Part shown: piece after piece, positions 35,698 to 44,897 of the stretch
How the letters are laid out: each line of letters opens with the position of its first letter
How positions within the stretch are numbered: the stretch's first letter is position 1
Assembly: GCF_000022365.1 (NCBI RefSeq)
Contig: NC_012804.1
Coordinates: forward strand, 806,001 to 870,000
Reading direction: 5' to 3'
Length of the DNA: 64,000 nucleotides
Source of the DNA: Thermococcus gammatolerans EJ3
GTDB taxonomy: Archaea > Methanobacteriota_B > Thermococci > Thermococcales > Thermococcaceae
Program-made: the position numbers and the translations under genes
Notes under the pieces: model-generated
Seen by the model: the letters and a program-made list of their open reading frames with translations, nothing else
The model's database searches: none
What the model was told of the DNA's origin: nothing

Positions 35698-35753
35698 AAA
35701 ACCTACAGAGGCCCCTTTATAAATCTTTCAGTTGGAGAAAAAGAAAAGAGAAC

Positions 35754-37274
35754 TCATCTGCGCTTCCAAAGTGCGACGAGAAGCAGAAGGAGAATGCTGA
35801 TCCCAGGCCCGCAGATGCTTTTCTCGGAGGAATCCTTCACTGAGATAACCCTAACCGGTATTCCATTCGCCCTCTTGACGGTTACCTGACCCTCAACAAC
35901 TTTTATGATAAGCTTCTTCTTTGTAGTAGGAGATCCAGGTATTAATTTGACATCAGTAGGTGTTGTCTTGACTTGGAAGCTGTAGGCCTCAATGGCCGGG
36001 CCTTTGGGTTTCGCTTTTAGGTTGGACACTATGGCAAAGCTCCGGAACTGTAGCATGGGCCCGGAAGAAATCGTTTCCCTCCAGAGTGCTATGAATGAAT
36101 CCCCGTTTGCGCTTATCCCCTCCGGCTCTCCAAAGTTCCCAAGGAGTATCGTATCCTCCTCTTTTCCTTCTGTGACCACAGTAAAGCTATCTACAACTGT
36201 TCCCATCCTATCAGTTTTGATGAGTGCATAGGTTGTATTGAGACCATCACTGCAAGTCAGCCTGAATGCCTTGACAATCGCTGGCTGGAAAATGAGATGC
36301 CCCTCTGAAACGGTCAACACGGGTGCGGGCTCGGTTGAAGAGGTCTCTGAGCTCAAGAGGGTGACGTTTCCGCTTTTTTCAGTGCAGGTTTTCTCAGGAC
36401 TCAGGGTGTACAGCCTGGCCCATGCGGTTGAGTTTCCAGTTATTGCCCCGAGGACGGTTCCGTTGGAGGAGCCCCCGAGGAAATAAACGGTATCGCCCAC
36501 TGAAAGAGCCGACTTTATGAAGAACCCTTCAAGAGGGCTTATGATTTTCCATGTTCCGAGGGGATTTCCGTTTTTATCGAGAATCACGTAGTACCAGGTT
36601 TCCTCATCGTGCAGTATCAGATAGTATCCATCCTTAACCTTTCCAATCGCCGTGCTGTAAAGTTCCCTTGGACCATGAGGTATTTGGTACGCCCCTGCCC
36701 AGAGGGGGTTTCCGCTTCCGTCAAGTGCCAGTACAACCGGAGCCGTGACTCTCCCATCCCCTCCGAAGCTATCAACGTGAGTCGCAATGAGTATCTCATC
36801 CTCCATCTGCACAACATTATCAATGAACATTATCCAGCCGGGGCTTACATTGAGCAGGTAGTCCTTGGACCACCGGAGCCTTCCATCCCCCTCGAGTTTA
36901 ATCACCCAGATGTCCGTGTGGTTTCCCGCGTCGCTCTGCCCGACGAGCAGGATTGAGCCGTTGGCGGTTGCCCGGAGCACTCTTGGTGAGGGTCGGAACG
37001 GAAAGCCTTTCACGTATTCACCCCACTTAAGCGAGCCGTTCGGGTAAAAATCACCAATCCAAGCCCCGGGAACCACAGGTGTTCCACTGGCGGTCATGTT
37101 GAAGGGAACAACGACAATGAAGCCTCCAGCTCCATCGCTTCCGACACCAGCTATAACCTCCGGATACGTTACAGTCCCTCTTGGCGGAGCAACTATAACA
37201 GCAGAACCGCTGACGAGAGCGGTCGTGAGCAATGCCACAAACACTGCCGGGAGGAACTTCCAATTCCGAAGCAT
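35754..37274 (-). CDS. Secreted beta-propeller-like protein with CGP-CTERM anchor
   Basis: A 506-residue surface protein. A signal peptide (FLPAVFVALLTTALVSGSAV) is followed by repeats of the type GSILLVGQSDAGNHTDIWVI and GDGRLRWSKDYLLNVSPGW, typical of bacterial/archaeal propeller proteins. The C-terminus is the Thermococcales CGP-CTERM signal: CGPGISILLLLLVALWKRR, with a Cys-Gly-Pro, a span and basic residues, which is thought to be cleaved and anchored at Cys. The ligand is unknown. ATG 37274 has GGTGGTAAAA. Confidence 0.88.
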   Translation of the reverse strand: MLRNWKFLPAVFVALLTTALVSGSAVIVAPPRGTVTYPEVIAGVGSDGAGGFIVVVPFNMTASGTPVVPGAWIGDFYPNGSLKWGEYVKGFPFRPSPRVLRATANGSILLVGQSDAGNHTDIWVIKLEGDGRLRWSKDYLLNVSPGWIMFIDNVVQMEDEILIATHVDSFGGDGRVTAPVVLALDGSGNPLWAGAYQIPHGPRELYSTAIGKVKDGYYLILHDEETWYYVILDKNGNPLGTWKIISPLEGFFIKSALSVGDTVYFLGGSSNGTVLGAITGNSTAWARLYTLSPEKTCTEKSGNVTLLSSETSSTEPAPVLTVSEGHLIFQPAIVKAFRLTCSDGLNTTYALIKTDRMGTVVDSFTVVTEGKEEDTILLGNFGEPEGISANGDSFIALWRETISSGPMLQFRSFAIVSNLKAKPKGPAIEAYSFQVKTTPTDVKLIPGSPTTKKKLIIKVVEGQVTVKRANGIPVRVISVKDSSEKSICGPGISILLLLLVALWKRR

Positions 37275-37333
37275 TTTTACCACCAAGTCAACTCCGCAAA
37301 GAAAATATATAAAGATTTCCCAGAGGAATGACC

Positions 37334-38494
37334 CTACTCGTCAAGTATGTTTAGCACGTCGAGCCTCTCGCACCACGCCTTCTTCCCGAGCAACTCGCTA
37401 ACGCTCGGCCTCGTCCTTCCCTTATCGCCGGAAACAAGTTCCTTGATGTAGAGCCCGCCGTCGGTGACGAGGCGAAGCTCAAAGTGCTTTTCGTCAACCC
37501 ACCTCGCCTCGGCCTCGTGGACCCTTTTCACCCTCACTTTGTCGGCCCTCGCCTTCCTGACGCGCCAGGGCGTTCTCTGGTGTATCTCAAGGCCACTTAG
37601 CCTCCTCGCCACTTCCTCAGCCTCCTCAGGGGTTACCCCCTCCTCAACGAGAACGAGCGCGAGGTATTCCTTTCGGTGATTCTTCGTGAGAACTTCCTCG
37701 GCCTCCTTCGCCGAGACGAAGCGCAGATCGAGAACCTCCACCTTCCCGCTCGCATTTATCTCTTCCGCTACCTTTCCAAGGTCAACCCTTCTCCTCTTCG
37801 GTCTCTTAATTTCGACGATGAAGGGCCTCCCGTTGCCGAGCATTCTTACGTCCACGTCCTCCCTTCCGGCACCCTTGAAGACGCACTTGCCTTCAAATGC
37901 CTTTGAAAACGCCCTGCAGATTATAGAGGCTACGCTGTCCTTGAAGTCCGGCAAAGGGGTCTGGGGAATCCCCCTGATCAGCTTTCTGTAGCGCCCGTAA
38001 ACGTAAACCGGGTTGATTTGAATTTCAACCTTGCCCGAAAACGGCTCTACTATGAAAACCACATCGGGGTTCTTCGAGGTTTCCTTCCCGGTTGCTTTTC
38101 CAAAGGCCTTGCCGAGCTCGCGGTTAAATTCTCTGTTTATCGGCTCGGCGGTCTCGATATCAAACGCCTCCCAGATTGCTTTCTCTTTCTCCTTGATTTC
38201 CTCCGGAAAGCGGGAACCCACGAGGAAAGTTTCAAATTCAATCCCTTCGCTCGCCTTTTTCATGGTCTCGACGAGCTCAGGAACCCTGTCAAAGGCACTG
38301 TGGCAGAGCTCACACTCCTCGGGCTCTTCTATCGGTTGTAACCCTCTTGCGGAGCGCTCCATGTTGAGGACGAACCTTATAGCCTTTCCACGCTCTTCGT
38401 TTGTCCCCTTGCCGAGCATTGCGAACAGTCTTCCAAGGCAGTGGTCGCAGAGTTCGTGCTTCTCAAGGATCCTTTCGGCCTTCTCGAGTATCAT
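37334..38494 (-). CDS. pus10: tRNA pseudouridine(54/55) synthase Pus10
   Basis: A 386-residue enzyme that makes pseudouridine at tRNA positions 54 and 55. The N-terminal zinc-finger/THUMP part has CDHCLGRLF near 17 and ECELCHSAFDRV near 60; the catalytic core follows with YVYGRYRKLIRGIPQTPLPD near 173 and REDVDVRMLGNGRPFIVEI near 215, and a C-terminal THUMP-like HQRTPWRVRKARADKVRVK. Its length is normal for archaea. The ATG has GGTGGGAAG. Confidence 0.94.
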   Translation of the reverse strand: MILEKAERILEKHELCDHCLGRLFAMLGKGTNEERGKAIRFVLNMERSARGLQPIEEPEECELCHSAFDRVPELVETMKKASEGIEFETFLVGSRFPEEIKEKEKAIWEAFDIETAEPINREFNRELGKAFGKATGKETSKNPDVVFIVEPFSGKVEIQINPVYVYGRYRKLIRGIPQTPLPDFKDSVASIICRAFSKAFEGKCVFKGAGREDVDVRMLGNGRPFIVEIKRPKRRRVDLGKVAEEINASGKVEVLDLRFVSAKEAEEVLTKNHRKEYLALVLVEEGVTPEEAEEVARRLSGLEIHQRTPWRVRKARADKVRVKRVHEAEARWVDEKHFELRLVTDGGLYIKELVSGDKGRTRPSVSELLGKKAWCERLDVLNILDE

Positions 38495-38538
38495 CTTCCC
38501 ACCCTAAAGCTTTTTATTTCTCCATCCTACTTTTTCCG

Positions 38539-38838
38539 ATGGCCACTCGGAGGGAACGGATAATAAGCCTTTTGGAGGAGCGCGACTATTCCGTAAGCGA
38601 GCTAGCCCAAGTTCTCGGTATCAGGGGAAAGGGCAGTAAAAAACTCATCTTAGAGGACCTTAAGGCGATTCAGAAGACCCTGAAGCGAGAAGGGAAAGTT
38701 CTGCTCGTCAAACCCGCCGAGTGCAGAAAGTGTGGCTTCCGTTTCAAGCCTGAAATCAACATCCCCTCCCGCTGTCCGCGCTGTAAGTCCGAGTGGATTG
38801 AGGAGCCGAGGTTCAGGATCGAGTCGAAAAGCTTATAA
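38539..38838 (+). CDS. Helix-turn-helix/zinc-ribbon predicted regulator
   Basis: A 99-residue protein of the COG3357 type. Residues 1-60 form a helix-turn-helix (RRERIISLLEERDYSVSELA, ILEDLKAIQKTLKR) and the C-terminus is a zinc ribbon CRKCGFRF...CPRCKSEW with two CxxC pairs. The frame is open upstream to 38401, but this is antisense to pus10. ATG 38539 lies about 28 bases behind the TATA-like CTTTTTATTTC, so the mRNA is probably leaderless. It is divergent from pus10. Confidence 0.85.
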   Translation: MATRRERIISLLEERDYSVSELAQVLGIRGKGSKKLILEDLKAIQKTLKREGKVLLVKPAECRKCGFRFKPEINIPSRCPRCKSEWIEEPRFRIESKSL

Positions 38839-38893
38839 TTCCGACGTGTTTTCTACCTTGTGAGTAAAAAGCACCTCCCACTGAGGGGTACTA

Positions 38894-40243
38894 ATGTTCG
38901 CGGTTAGGTACCTGCTCGTGTTTACCATTGTCCTTATTTTCATCGCCCCAGGGGTCAGTGCGGCGAAGGTCGTGTGTCCAAAGGAGATCGACATGGGGAA
39001 AACCTCTGAACTTATCTGCCACGTCTATGGCAAAGGTAACGCCTCCGTGAGGGTAATCTCCATAAACGGGGTAAACCTGTCACGTTCGGGATCCTCCTAT
39101 CTTTACGCGTACGATTCAAGAGGCGATTTCCTGAATAGGGGAGAATCTGGGAGTTTGCCCCTAGAGCTCAGGGTGTTTATGGGGTGGTTGATCAAGGACT
39201 CAAGTCCCCAAACAGCCGAGGGCCTTTATTGGGTATACTACAACAAGGTTAACCACGTTGGGTTTTTAATCTCAGATAAGAACGGAAGCGAGATCGTGAA
39301 TGTCCCGGTGTACGTGAAAGGGAGCCCCTGGAAGGAAGTTCAATATTTCATTTACCTCGGACTCTTTGTGGGGCTCGTCCTTCTTGTCCTCTACCTGGTT
39401 TCCCTGCTCAGAGGCAGGACTAAGAGGACTGAAAGGGCCACCGAGGCTATAACCAAGGTGAGTTATTTCTTCCTTGTGCTCGGTTCGACCAAAATATTCA
39501 AGGTCTTCGCCGCTGGTCTCGTTTACTACCTCGGCAGAGCCGCGTCTGAGGTTCTTGCCGATCTTGTTCTGAGCTGGTCATCGGTGATACTTGGTGTGCT
39601 GATTTTAGTAACTCTTGATATAGCACGAATGAGCCCTGAAAACAGAAAGCAAATGTGGCTGACCGGTATGGAGTGGATCCCGGTTTCATTATACATGATG
39701 AGCATTAAAATGAGCCTCCTCAGCTTTCTTTTCCTGATGGTTTATCTGGCGCTGGTTAGGGTAAGGCCTCTTGCCGAGGGTATGAGAAGGGTTTCTCTCC
39801 TGGCTTCGCCACTGTGGGCGTTTCTCCTTTACGGATATGTTGGAGGGGAGGCGGTGTTTTTGGGTCTCCTACTGTTTTTATCCCTGCTCTACCCTTACTT
39901 GGTTCACGTTATCGTCCCAACGGAGGACGAGGAGTTCGTGGAGGAGAATGGCATCATAAGGGTTTACACTACTTCCAACGTGGTCACTGAGAGTATACCG
40001 GTTGAAAATGAGGCTCTTTTGATAGATGATCCCAAGAAGACGAGACCACTGAAGACCGAACCTCCAACTGTTAAAGAACTCGTGGTTCGATTTGATAGGG
40101 TAATAAAAAGCATGGAGTTTGATGACAAATCCCTCCAGAAAGTTCAATCTTCCGTAGAATCCTCGGATACTCCCTCAGATGAACCTTTGGAGCCATATCG
40201 GGTCTTTAGCGTTGAGCATTACAGAGAGTACCTAGAAATGTAG
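38894..40243 (+). CDS. Multi-span membrane protein with Cys-containing ectodomain (paralogue A)
   Basis: A 449-residue protein. Signal peptide 1-23, then a short external domain with Cys28 and Cys42 (VVCPKEIDMGKTSELICHV) and Asn-rich glycosylation-like sites, followed by about seven spans (residues 160-355) and a long hydrophilic tail (VTESIPVENEALLIDDPKKT). I recognise no family, but two related genes lie at 59108 and 60220. Shared features are the signal peptide, the C-x(10-14)-C start of the mature part, and the membrane block. No function is assignable. Confidence 0.62.
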   Translation: MFAVRYLLVFTIVLIFIAPGVSAAKVVCPKEIDMGKTSELICHVYGKGNASVRVISINGVNLSRSGSSYLYAYDSRGDFLNRGESGSLPLELRVFMGWLIKDSSPQTAEGLYWVYYNKVNHVGFLISDKNGSEIVNVPVYVKGSPWKEVQYFIYLGLFVGLVLLVLYLVSLLRGRTKRTERATEAITKVSYFFLVLGSTKIFKVFAAGLVYYLGRAASEVLADLVLSWSSVILGVLILVTLDIARMSPENRKQMWLTGMEWIPVSLYMMSIKMSLLSFLFLMVYLALVRVRPLAEGMRRVSLLASPLWAFLLYGYVGGEAVFLGLLLFLSLLYPYLVHVIVPTEDEEFVEENGIIRVYTTSNVVTESIPVENEALLIDDPKKTRPLKTEPPTVKELVVRFDRVIKSMEFDDKSLQKVQSSVESSDTPSDEPLEPYRVFSVEHYREYLEM

Positions 40244-40262
40244 CGGAATAAAGAGAGGCAGT

Positions 40263-40472
40263 TCAGTCCTCCTTAGCCTTGACGAGGATTATGTCGCCTA
40301 TTGCAATAACACGCTCGTAGGGTATTCCAACCTTTTCTCCCGGAAGTGCGAGGGCGAGAACCCTTCCGTAGCCCGTGTCTATCTCTATCAAAACCTCGTC
40401 AACGTAACCAACGTAGTTCCCCTTTGTGTTGTAGATCTGCTTTCCGTATATCCTCGACAGTCTCATGACCAT
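40263..40472 (-). CDS. PRC-barrel domain protein
   Basis: A 69-residue PRC-barrel domain: RLSRIYGKQIYNTKGNYVGY, VDEVLIEIDTGYGRVLALAL and GIPYERVIAIGDIILVKA form the expected beta-barrel strands. Such small archaeal proteins may act in RNA or ribosome maturation or in cell division (CdpB-like); the role here is unknown. The ATG has GGTGGTTTAA. Confidence 0.85.
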   Translation of the reverse strand: MVMRLSRIYGKQIYNTKGNYVGYVDEVLIEIDTGYGRVLALALPGEKVGIPYERVIAIGDIILVKAKED

Positions 40473-40508
40473 TTAAACCACCCCCTGAATTCTGCTTTTC
40501 AATCGTAT

Positions 40509-41027
40509 TTAAGGTTTCGGTTTTGCGAAGAGCAGCCTCGCGGCGGCACCGGTAACCACACCTATCATCCCGAGGAAACCTATGAAGACGGTTACCATAA
40601 AAAGGCCTATGCTGTTCCCTGGGAGATCTAGGGCGCCAGCTATGGCCATTACCGTTATTGTTCCAGCGAAGTAGAGGGGACCGGAGAGAAGGACATCCAA
40701 GACACCGCAGGGGTCGGGGTAAAGGACTATCAGCAGGGAAATCAGTATAGCAATGAAAATTGCCCCCTTGCCAAAGCTGACGACTGGGGAAAGGAGGACA
40801 AGTGCAAAGACCGTCCCGAGCCCGGATAGATAGCTCAGGGCGGAGGTTCTGAAGTTAAAACGGCTTCTCGAGAAGATCCACCCTAGTGGAATCATGAAGA
40901 GTAAATAGATCCAGAGTACAGTTTTGACGTCTGTCAGGTCGGGGATTCCCACGACCACAAAGATGAAGGCGAGGAGTGCACCAACTCCGGCCCCCGCTAC
41001 GGCTTTAAAGAGTTTCTCCAACTTCAT
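40509..41027 (-). CDS. Membrane protein, unknown function
   Basis: A 172-residue protein with five or six predicted spans (for example [36 protein letters not shown] and [20 protein letters not shown]), and a Pro-rich C-terminus. I recognise no family. Its ATG overlaps the ribK stop, so it is translated with ribK. Confidence 0.6.
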   Translation of the reverse strand: MKLEKLFKAVAGAGVGALLAFIFVVVGIPDLTDVKTVLWIYLLFMIPLGWIFSRSRFNFRTSALSYLSGLGTVFALVLLSPVVSFGKGAIFIAILISLLIVLYPDPCGVLDVLLSGPLYFAGTITVMAIAGALDLPGNSIGLFMVTVFIGFLGMIGVVTGAAARLLFAKPKP

Positions 41028-41668
41028 CTACCTCCCACAGCCTTTATCCTGATCCTACTACCGTCCCTCAGGTTGAGGGTTTCCCTGAGGTTTACAGGGG
41101 CTATTATCTCAGCTATCTTTGGTGGATGAACGCTCCGGGAGGGAACCACGATAGCCCCCTCTACATCCTCTACTCTCACTGGATAAGCCTTAACGTCTCC
41201 GAAGGTTCTGCCGTCCCGAACGAAGCCGGGGATGAGGATTGGTCTAACATCAATTAGGGCGTCGAATATTGTCCGGGGAAAGAGCACTTTCACGTTCAAC
41301 GTCCCCGGAAATGGATCGAAGCCGAGGTACTCCCTTATCCTGTCCCTGTAAAGCCGGACGTAGTATGAGCCCTCTCCGAGGCCCGAGACAACCTCTCCGA
41401 TGATGAGGCCGCAGTAGAGGGCCTTTTCAAGCCTTTCGTGGAGCTCTTCGAGGATTTCCAGCCCCTTTTCTGTCAGGCCAAGACGTGTCTTTCTGCCGGA
41501 AGTTTCCCTGGAGATCAGGCCCTCCCTTTCCATTTCCCTGAGGAGCCTGAGGATGCTCTGGGGTGAGGTGTTGAGCCGGGAGGCAAGTTCCCTGAGGGTT
41601 ACTTCCCTCTTCCGTCCGATCGCACCTAATTCAGCCAGTTCAATCAGAAGCTCGATTCTCTCGCTCAT
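41024..41668 (-). CDS. ribK: CTP-dependent riboflavin kinase with N-terminal HTH
   Basis: A 214-residue protein. Residues 1-85 form a winged helix ([20 protein letters not shown]); residues 86-214 are the archaeal DUF120/RibK fold with [20 protein letters not shown] near 95, [11 protein letters not shown] near 118 and [19 protein letters not shown] near 180, where CTP and riboflavin bind. It makes FMN from riboflavin using CTP. The DNA-binding domain is common in this family and may allow autoregulation. The ATG has GGGGAAGCGAA. Confidence 0.92.
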   Translation of the reverse strand: MSERIELLIELAELGAIGRKREVTLRELASRLNTSPQSILRLLREMEREGLISRETSGRKTRLGLTEKGLEILEELHERLEKALYCGLIIGEVVSGLGEGSYYVRLYRDRIREYLGFDPFPGTLNVKVLFPRTIFDALIDVRPILIPGFVRDGRTFGDVKAYPVRVEDVEGAIVVPSRSVHPPKIAEIIAPVNLRETLNLRDGSRIRIKAVGGR

Positions 41669-42227
41669 TTCGCTTCCCCTTGGAGAGTTCGTCCGCCAGC
41701 TTCAGCGGTAGTGGGTAGCCTCCTCGGCTTAAAGCCTTAACTATCTTCACGGCGGAGGGGAGGTCTATAAGGTGTCCAACGCTTACATAGGCTTTGCCAA
41801 CCTTTGCCCAGGAGCCCTCAGGAGTATTCCTGAGGAGTCTCTTTGCTATCCCTATGGTGGGCACGTTTAGAATCAGACCGATGTGAGAGGCCAGACCGTA
41901 TCCCCTTGGATGTGCCCGTCCGTGTCCCTCAACTAGTAGAACGTCAGGCCTCTCTTTTCCGATGGCCATGAGTGCAGGTTTAGTTTCGCGGAGAAAGAAG
42001 AAAGTCGGGATGTAAGGGAATCTCACAGTCGTTTCAATTGTTCGAGCTTTTAAAAGCCTGCACTCAGGAAAACTGCAGAGGACGAAGGCGCTCCTGGCTT
42101 TCTCTCCCTTGTACGAAACGTCCACCGCCCCGACTGTTGAGACGTCATCGAGAGGCAGTGGCCTCTCTACTATCTTCCTGGCCAGTTCAAGTTGAACCTC
42201 CGCGATTCTCTTAAGGAGTTTATCCAT
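41640..42227 (-). CDS. nfi: Endonuclease V
   Basis: A 195-residue nuclease that cuts DNA one base 3' of deaminated bases such as hypoxanthine. The active-site signature is [17 protein letters not shown] near 33 (Asp), [19 protein letters not shown] near 72 (Glu) and [20 protein letters not shown] near 96, which is the classic endonuclease V core, with [19 protein letters not shown] downstream represented as [19 protein letters not shown]. Start: ATG 42227, or TTG 42233, both overlapping the end of the translin gene. It overlaps ribK by 29 bases. Confidence 0.93.
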   Translation of the reverse strand: MDKLLKRIAEVQLELARKIVERPLPLDDVSTVGAVDVSYKGEKARSAFVLCSFPECRLLKARTIETTVRFPYIPTFFFLRETKPALMAIGKERPDVLLVEGHGRAHPRGYGLASHIGLILNVPTIGIAKRLLRNTPEGSWAKVGKAYVSVGHLIDLPSAVKIVKALSRGGYPLPLKLADELSKGKRNERENRASD

Positions 42228-42840
42228 CTCCAATCGCCGCTCTCAGCTTTTCCTCAAGACTCCTGTTGAGTTTTGCCCTCGTGAGGTCTTCGAGGGTTCT
42301 TTCTAGTGCGTACCTGGCCTGATCCTGCTTTGCCCTGACGTTCACAACGCCTTTGGGGTACTCCAGCGTCATAAGTTCACCGTACAGCTTCTCCATAAAC
42401 TCGTACACGCTCTCGGCTCTCTCTATCTCCCCCCGGAGGAGCAGATGAAGGAAGTGTCTCCTCAGTTCCCCTATGAAGTCGCCGAGACCGAGGAGGTAAT
42501 CGGCCTCGGGGACTCCAAGATCCCAGGGAGAGGGCAGCTCCTCCTCCGTCAGATACGCCAGTAAAAGATTGGCCTCGACGAACTCCTGGTGGGCGCTCTG
42601 GACGTAGCCAGAGTAGTAGAGCATTGGGTAGGGAGATAAGAGATCTTTAAGCTCGTCAACGAGATTTCCCGCCAGTTTAAGCCTTTTCCGGGCTTTCTCA
42701 ATCTCTCCTCTGTGGAGGGCCTTGACGGCGTCGCCGCTCAGCCTTACGATTTCTCGCGTCATCCTTAGGGCCTCCTCCCTGGCCCCATCCACTTCATCGA
42801 GCCTTTTCCTTATGCCTTCTATTATCTCCTCGATCTTCAT
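42220..42840 (-). CDS. Translin-family RNA-binding protein
   Basis: A 206-residue all-alpha protein of the archaeal translin family (COG2178). It has [40 protein letters not shown], the conserved [20 protein letters not shown] near 78 and [20 protein letters not shown] near 113, matching translin/TRAX helices. Eukaryotic translin is an RNA/DNA-binding octamer with RNase activity through TRAX; the archaeal role is uncertain. Only eight or so bases separate functional signals here, and it overlaps the endonuclease V gene. Confidence 0.87.
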   Translation of the reverse strand: MKIEEIIEGIRKRLDEVDGAREEALRMTREIVRLSGDAVKALHRGEIEKARKRLKLAGNLVDELKDLLSPYPMLYYSGYVQSAHQEFVEANLLLAYLTEEELPSPWDLGVPEADYLLGLGDFIGELRRHFLHLLLRGEIERAESVYEFMEKLYGELMTLEYPKGVVNVRAKQDQARYALERTLEDLTRAKLNRSLEEKLRAAIGDG

Positions 42841-42932
42841 GTTCCCACCGACTCATTTTGGAAAAAGAACTTATAAGGGCCCCGGCATTGTTTTATAGTG
42901 GTTGTGTGAGAGCAAGTGCCGGGGGAAGGAAG

Positions 42933-44252
42933 ATGAGAAAGGTTGAGGAGTTCATGAAAAGGCATAACCTTGAAGTGGGCGATCTCGTGAGGCTTGTCAA
43001 GAGGGAAGGGGACGAGAAAATTACCTTTGAGGGCCTCGTGATGCCACCCTACGAGCTTTCGCCCGGCGAAACGCTGACGATAAAGCTCGACAACGGCTAC
43101 AACGTCGGCGTTCTCATTGATGCAATCGAAAGCGTTGAAATCCTTGAGAAGGCCGCTGAGAAGCCGAAGATGGAGTTCAAGGAGGTCCTTCCGAGGAAGA
43201 AGGGCCTCCCAAACGTCAGGATTCTTGGAACCGGAGGAACGATAGCGAGCAGGATTGACTACAAGACAGGTGCCGTTCATCCTGCCTTCACAGCCGAAGA
43301 GCTCGCGAAGGCCGTCCCAGAGATATTCGAGATGGCCAACGTTACGCCAAAGCTCATAATGAACATCCTCAGTGAGGACATGAAGCCTGCCTACTGGGCG
43401 AAGATAGCGGAGGAAGTTGCAAAAGCCCTTAACAGTGGAGAAGACGGCGTTGTAATAGCGCACGGGACGGACACGATGGCCTACACTTCCGCTGCTTTAA
43501 GCTTCATGCTGAGGAACCTCACGAAGCCGGTTGTCCTCGTTGGGGCCCAGAGGAGCTCCGACAGGCCGAGTAGCGACGCGGCCATGAACCTCACCTGTGC
43601 CGTTAAGATGGCGACGAGCGACGTCGCCGAGGTCATGGTGGTGATGCATGGCGAGACGAGCGACACCTACTGTTTAGCTCATAGGGGAACCAAGGTCAGG
43701 AAGATGCACACCAGCAGGAGAGACGCCTTCAGGAGCATCAACGACGTCCCGATAGCAAAGATATGGCCGAAAGGGGGAATAGAGTTCCTCAGGAACGACT
43801 ACAGGAGAAAGAGCGAGGGAGAAGTTATAGCGGACACGAAGATGGAGGAGAAAGTTGCAATCATGAAAATCTACCCCGGAATCAGTGGTGAGCTCCTCGA
43901 CTTCCTCGTTGATAAGGGCTACAGGGGCGTTGTCATAGAGGGAACCGGTCTCGGCCACGTTCCGCAGGATTTCATCCCCCACGTCCAGCGCGCGGTCGAG
44001 GAGGGCGTTGCCGTCTGTGTGACCAGCCAGTGCCTCTACGGCAGGGTCAACCTCAACGTCTACTCCAACGGCAGAAAGCTCCTGAAGGCTGGAGCCATAC
44101 CCTGTGAGGACATGCTTCCAGAGACGGCCTACGTCAAGCTCATGTGGGTCCTCGGCCACACCGATGACCTAGGCGAGGTAAGGAAGATAATGCTGACGAA
44201 CTACGCCGGCGAAATCACGCCCTACACGAGGTACGACACGTTCCTGAGGTGA
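42933..44252 (+). CDS. gatD: Glutamyl-tRNA(Gln) amidotransferase subunit D (GatD)
   Basis: A 439-residue archaeal amidotransferase subunit. The N-terminal beta domain (VGDLVRLVKREGDEKITFEG) precedes an L-asparaginase-like core: ILGTGGTIASRIDYKTGAVH near 98 (catalytic Thr), VIAHGTDTMAYTSAALSF near 180 and HTSRRDAFRSINDVPIAKI near 260. It produces ammonia from glutamine for GatE. ATG 42933 with GGGGGAAGGAAG is the start; the open frame from 42858 is in the leader. Its stop overlaps vapB, then vapC and gatE follow. Confidence 0.96.
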   Translation: MRKVEEFMKRHNLEVGDLVRLVKREGDEKITFEGLVMPPYELSPGETLTIKLDNGYNVGVLIDAIESVEILEKAAEKPKMEFKEVLPRKKGLPNVRILGTGGTIASRIDYKTGAVHPAFTAEELAKAVPEIFEMANVTPKLIMNILSEDMKPAYWAKIAEEVAKALNSGEDGVVIAHGTDTMAYTSAALSFMLRNLTKPVVLVGAQRSSDRPSSDAAMNLTCAVKMATSDVAEVMVVMHGETSDTYCLAHRGTKVRKMHTSRRDAFRSINDVPIAKIWPKGGIEFLRNDYRRKSEGEVIADTKMEEKVAIMKIYPGISGELLDFLVDKGYRGVVIEGTGLGHVPQDFIPHVQRAVEEGVAVCVTSQCLYGRVNLNVYSNGRKLLKAGAIPCEDMLPETAYVKLMWVLGHTDDLGEVRKIMLTNYAGEITPYTRYDTFLR

Positions 44253-44257
44253 TGAGT

Positions 44258-44458
44258 GTGGGCATTAAAGCAGTTTATAAAAATGGGGTCTTCAGGCCTT
44301 TAGAAAGCGTCAAACTACCCGAGGGAACAGAGGTTGAGGTCATAGTGAAGAGCGCCGGTCCAATCCTGAGGAAATACGCGGGCATGTTGAAGAAGAGCGA
44401 GCATGATTGGGAGGCAGAGTACTATGAGTACATCGAGGAAAGAGCTGGCGGTAGTTGA
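44258..44458 (+). CDS. DUF104-type antitoxin (VapB-like) inside the gatDE operon
   Basis: A 66-residue antitoxin of the AF2212/DUF104 type: GIKAVYKNGVFRPLESVKLP, EGTEVEVIVKSAGPILRKYA and a C-terminal acidic tail ([16 protein letters not shown]) that would bind VapC. The start is GTG 44258, five bases after GAGGTGA; ATG 44252 is the other option and would overlap the gatD stop. The end overlaps vapC by 35 bases. Confidence 0.84.
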   Translation: MGIKAVYKNGVFRPLESVKLPEGTEVEVIVKSAGPILRKYAGMLKKSEHDWEAEYYEYIEERAGGS

Positions 44459-44897
44459 CAGCAACGTGTGGGTTGAAGTCCTCAGTGGAAACCAGAGGGC
44501 AGTTGAACTCCTTGACAGAGTCAGCAGAGAGTGCAAGCTGTGTATAACTCCCACCATCTATTCGGAGGTTTCCTTTGTCATTCTTGGCCATCATTTCACC
44601 TCCAAAACAGGAAAAAAAGGAACCTATGCACTCAAGAAAGAACTGAAAAGAGACCCCTCACTTTATGAGATTGTTGATACCTTCGACAGCCTACTCGATG
44701 AGCTCCACATTGCTGGATTGCTCGAGTTCTTGGAAGAAACTGAGGAAGTTGTCAGGAAGAGCAGGGACTTACGGAAAAAATATGGTCTCCTGCCCAATGA
44801 TGCCTTAATACTTGCAACTTGTGAAGTATATGGAATTTCAAAATTGGTCACCTTCGACGATGACTTTTTGAGAACCAATCTGGAGGTGTTAAGATGA
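44424..44897 (+). CDS. PIN-domain RNase toxin (VapC-like) inside the gatDE operon
   Basis: A 157-residue PIN-domain protein. Catalytic acids: [13 protein letters not shown] near residue 10 (Asp), [15 protein letters not shown] (Glu) near 47, [15 protein letters not shown] near 129 (Asp) and [12 protein letters not shown] near 147 (Asp). All four are present, so it should be an active Mg-dependent RNase neutralised by the upstream DUF104 protein. Start ATG 44424 (GGGAGG upstream). It overlaps gatE by four bases. Confidence 0.86.
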   Translation: MSTSRKELAVVDSNVWVEVLSGNQRAVELLDRVSRECKLCITPTIYSEVSFVILGHHFTSKTGKKGTYALKKELKRDPSLYEIVDTFDSLLDELHIAGLLEFLEETEEVVRKSRDLRKKYGLLPNDALILATCEVYGISKLVTFDDDFLRTNLEVLR

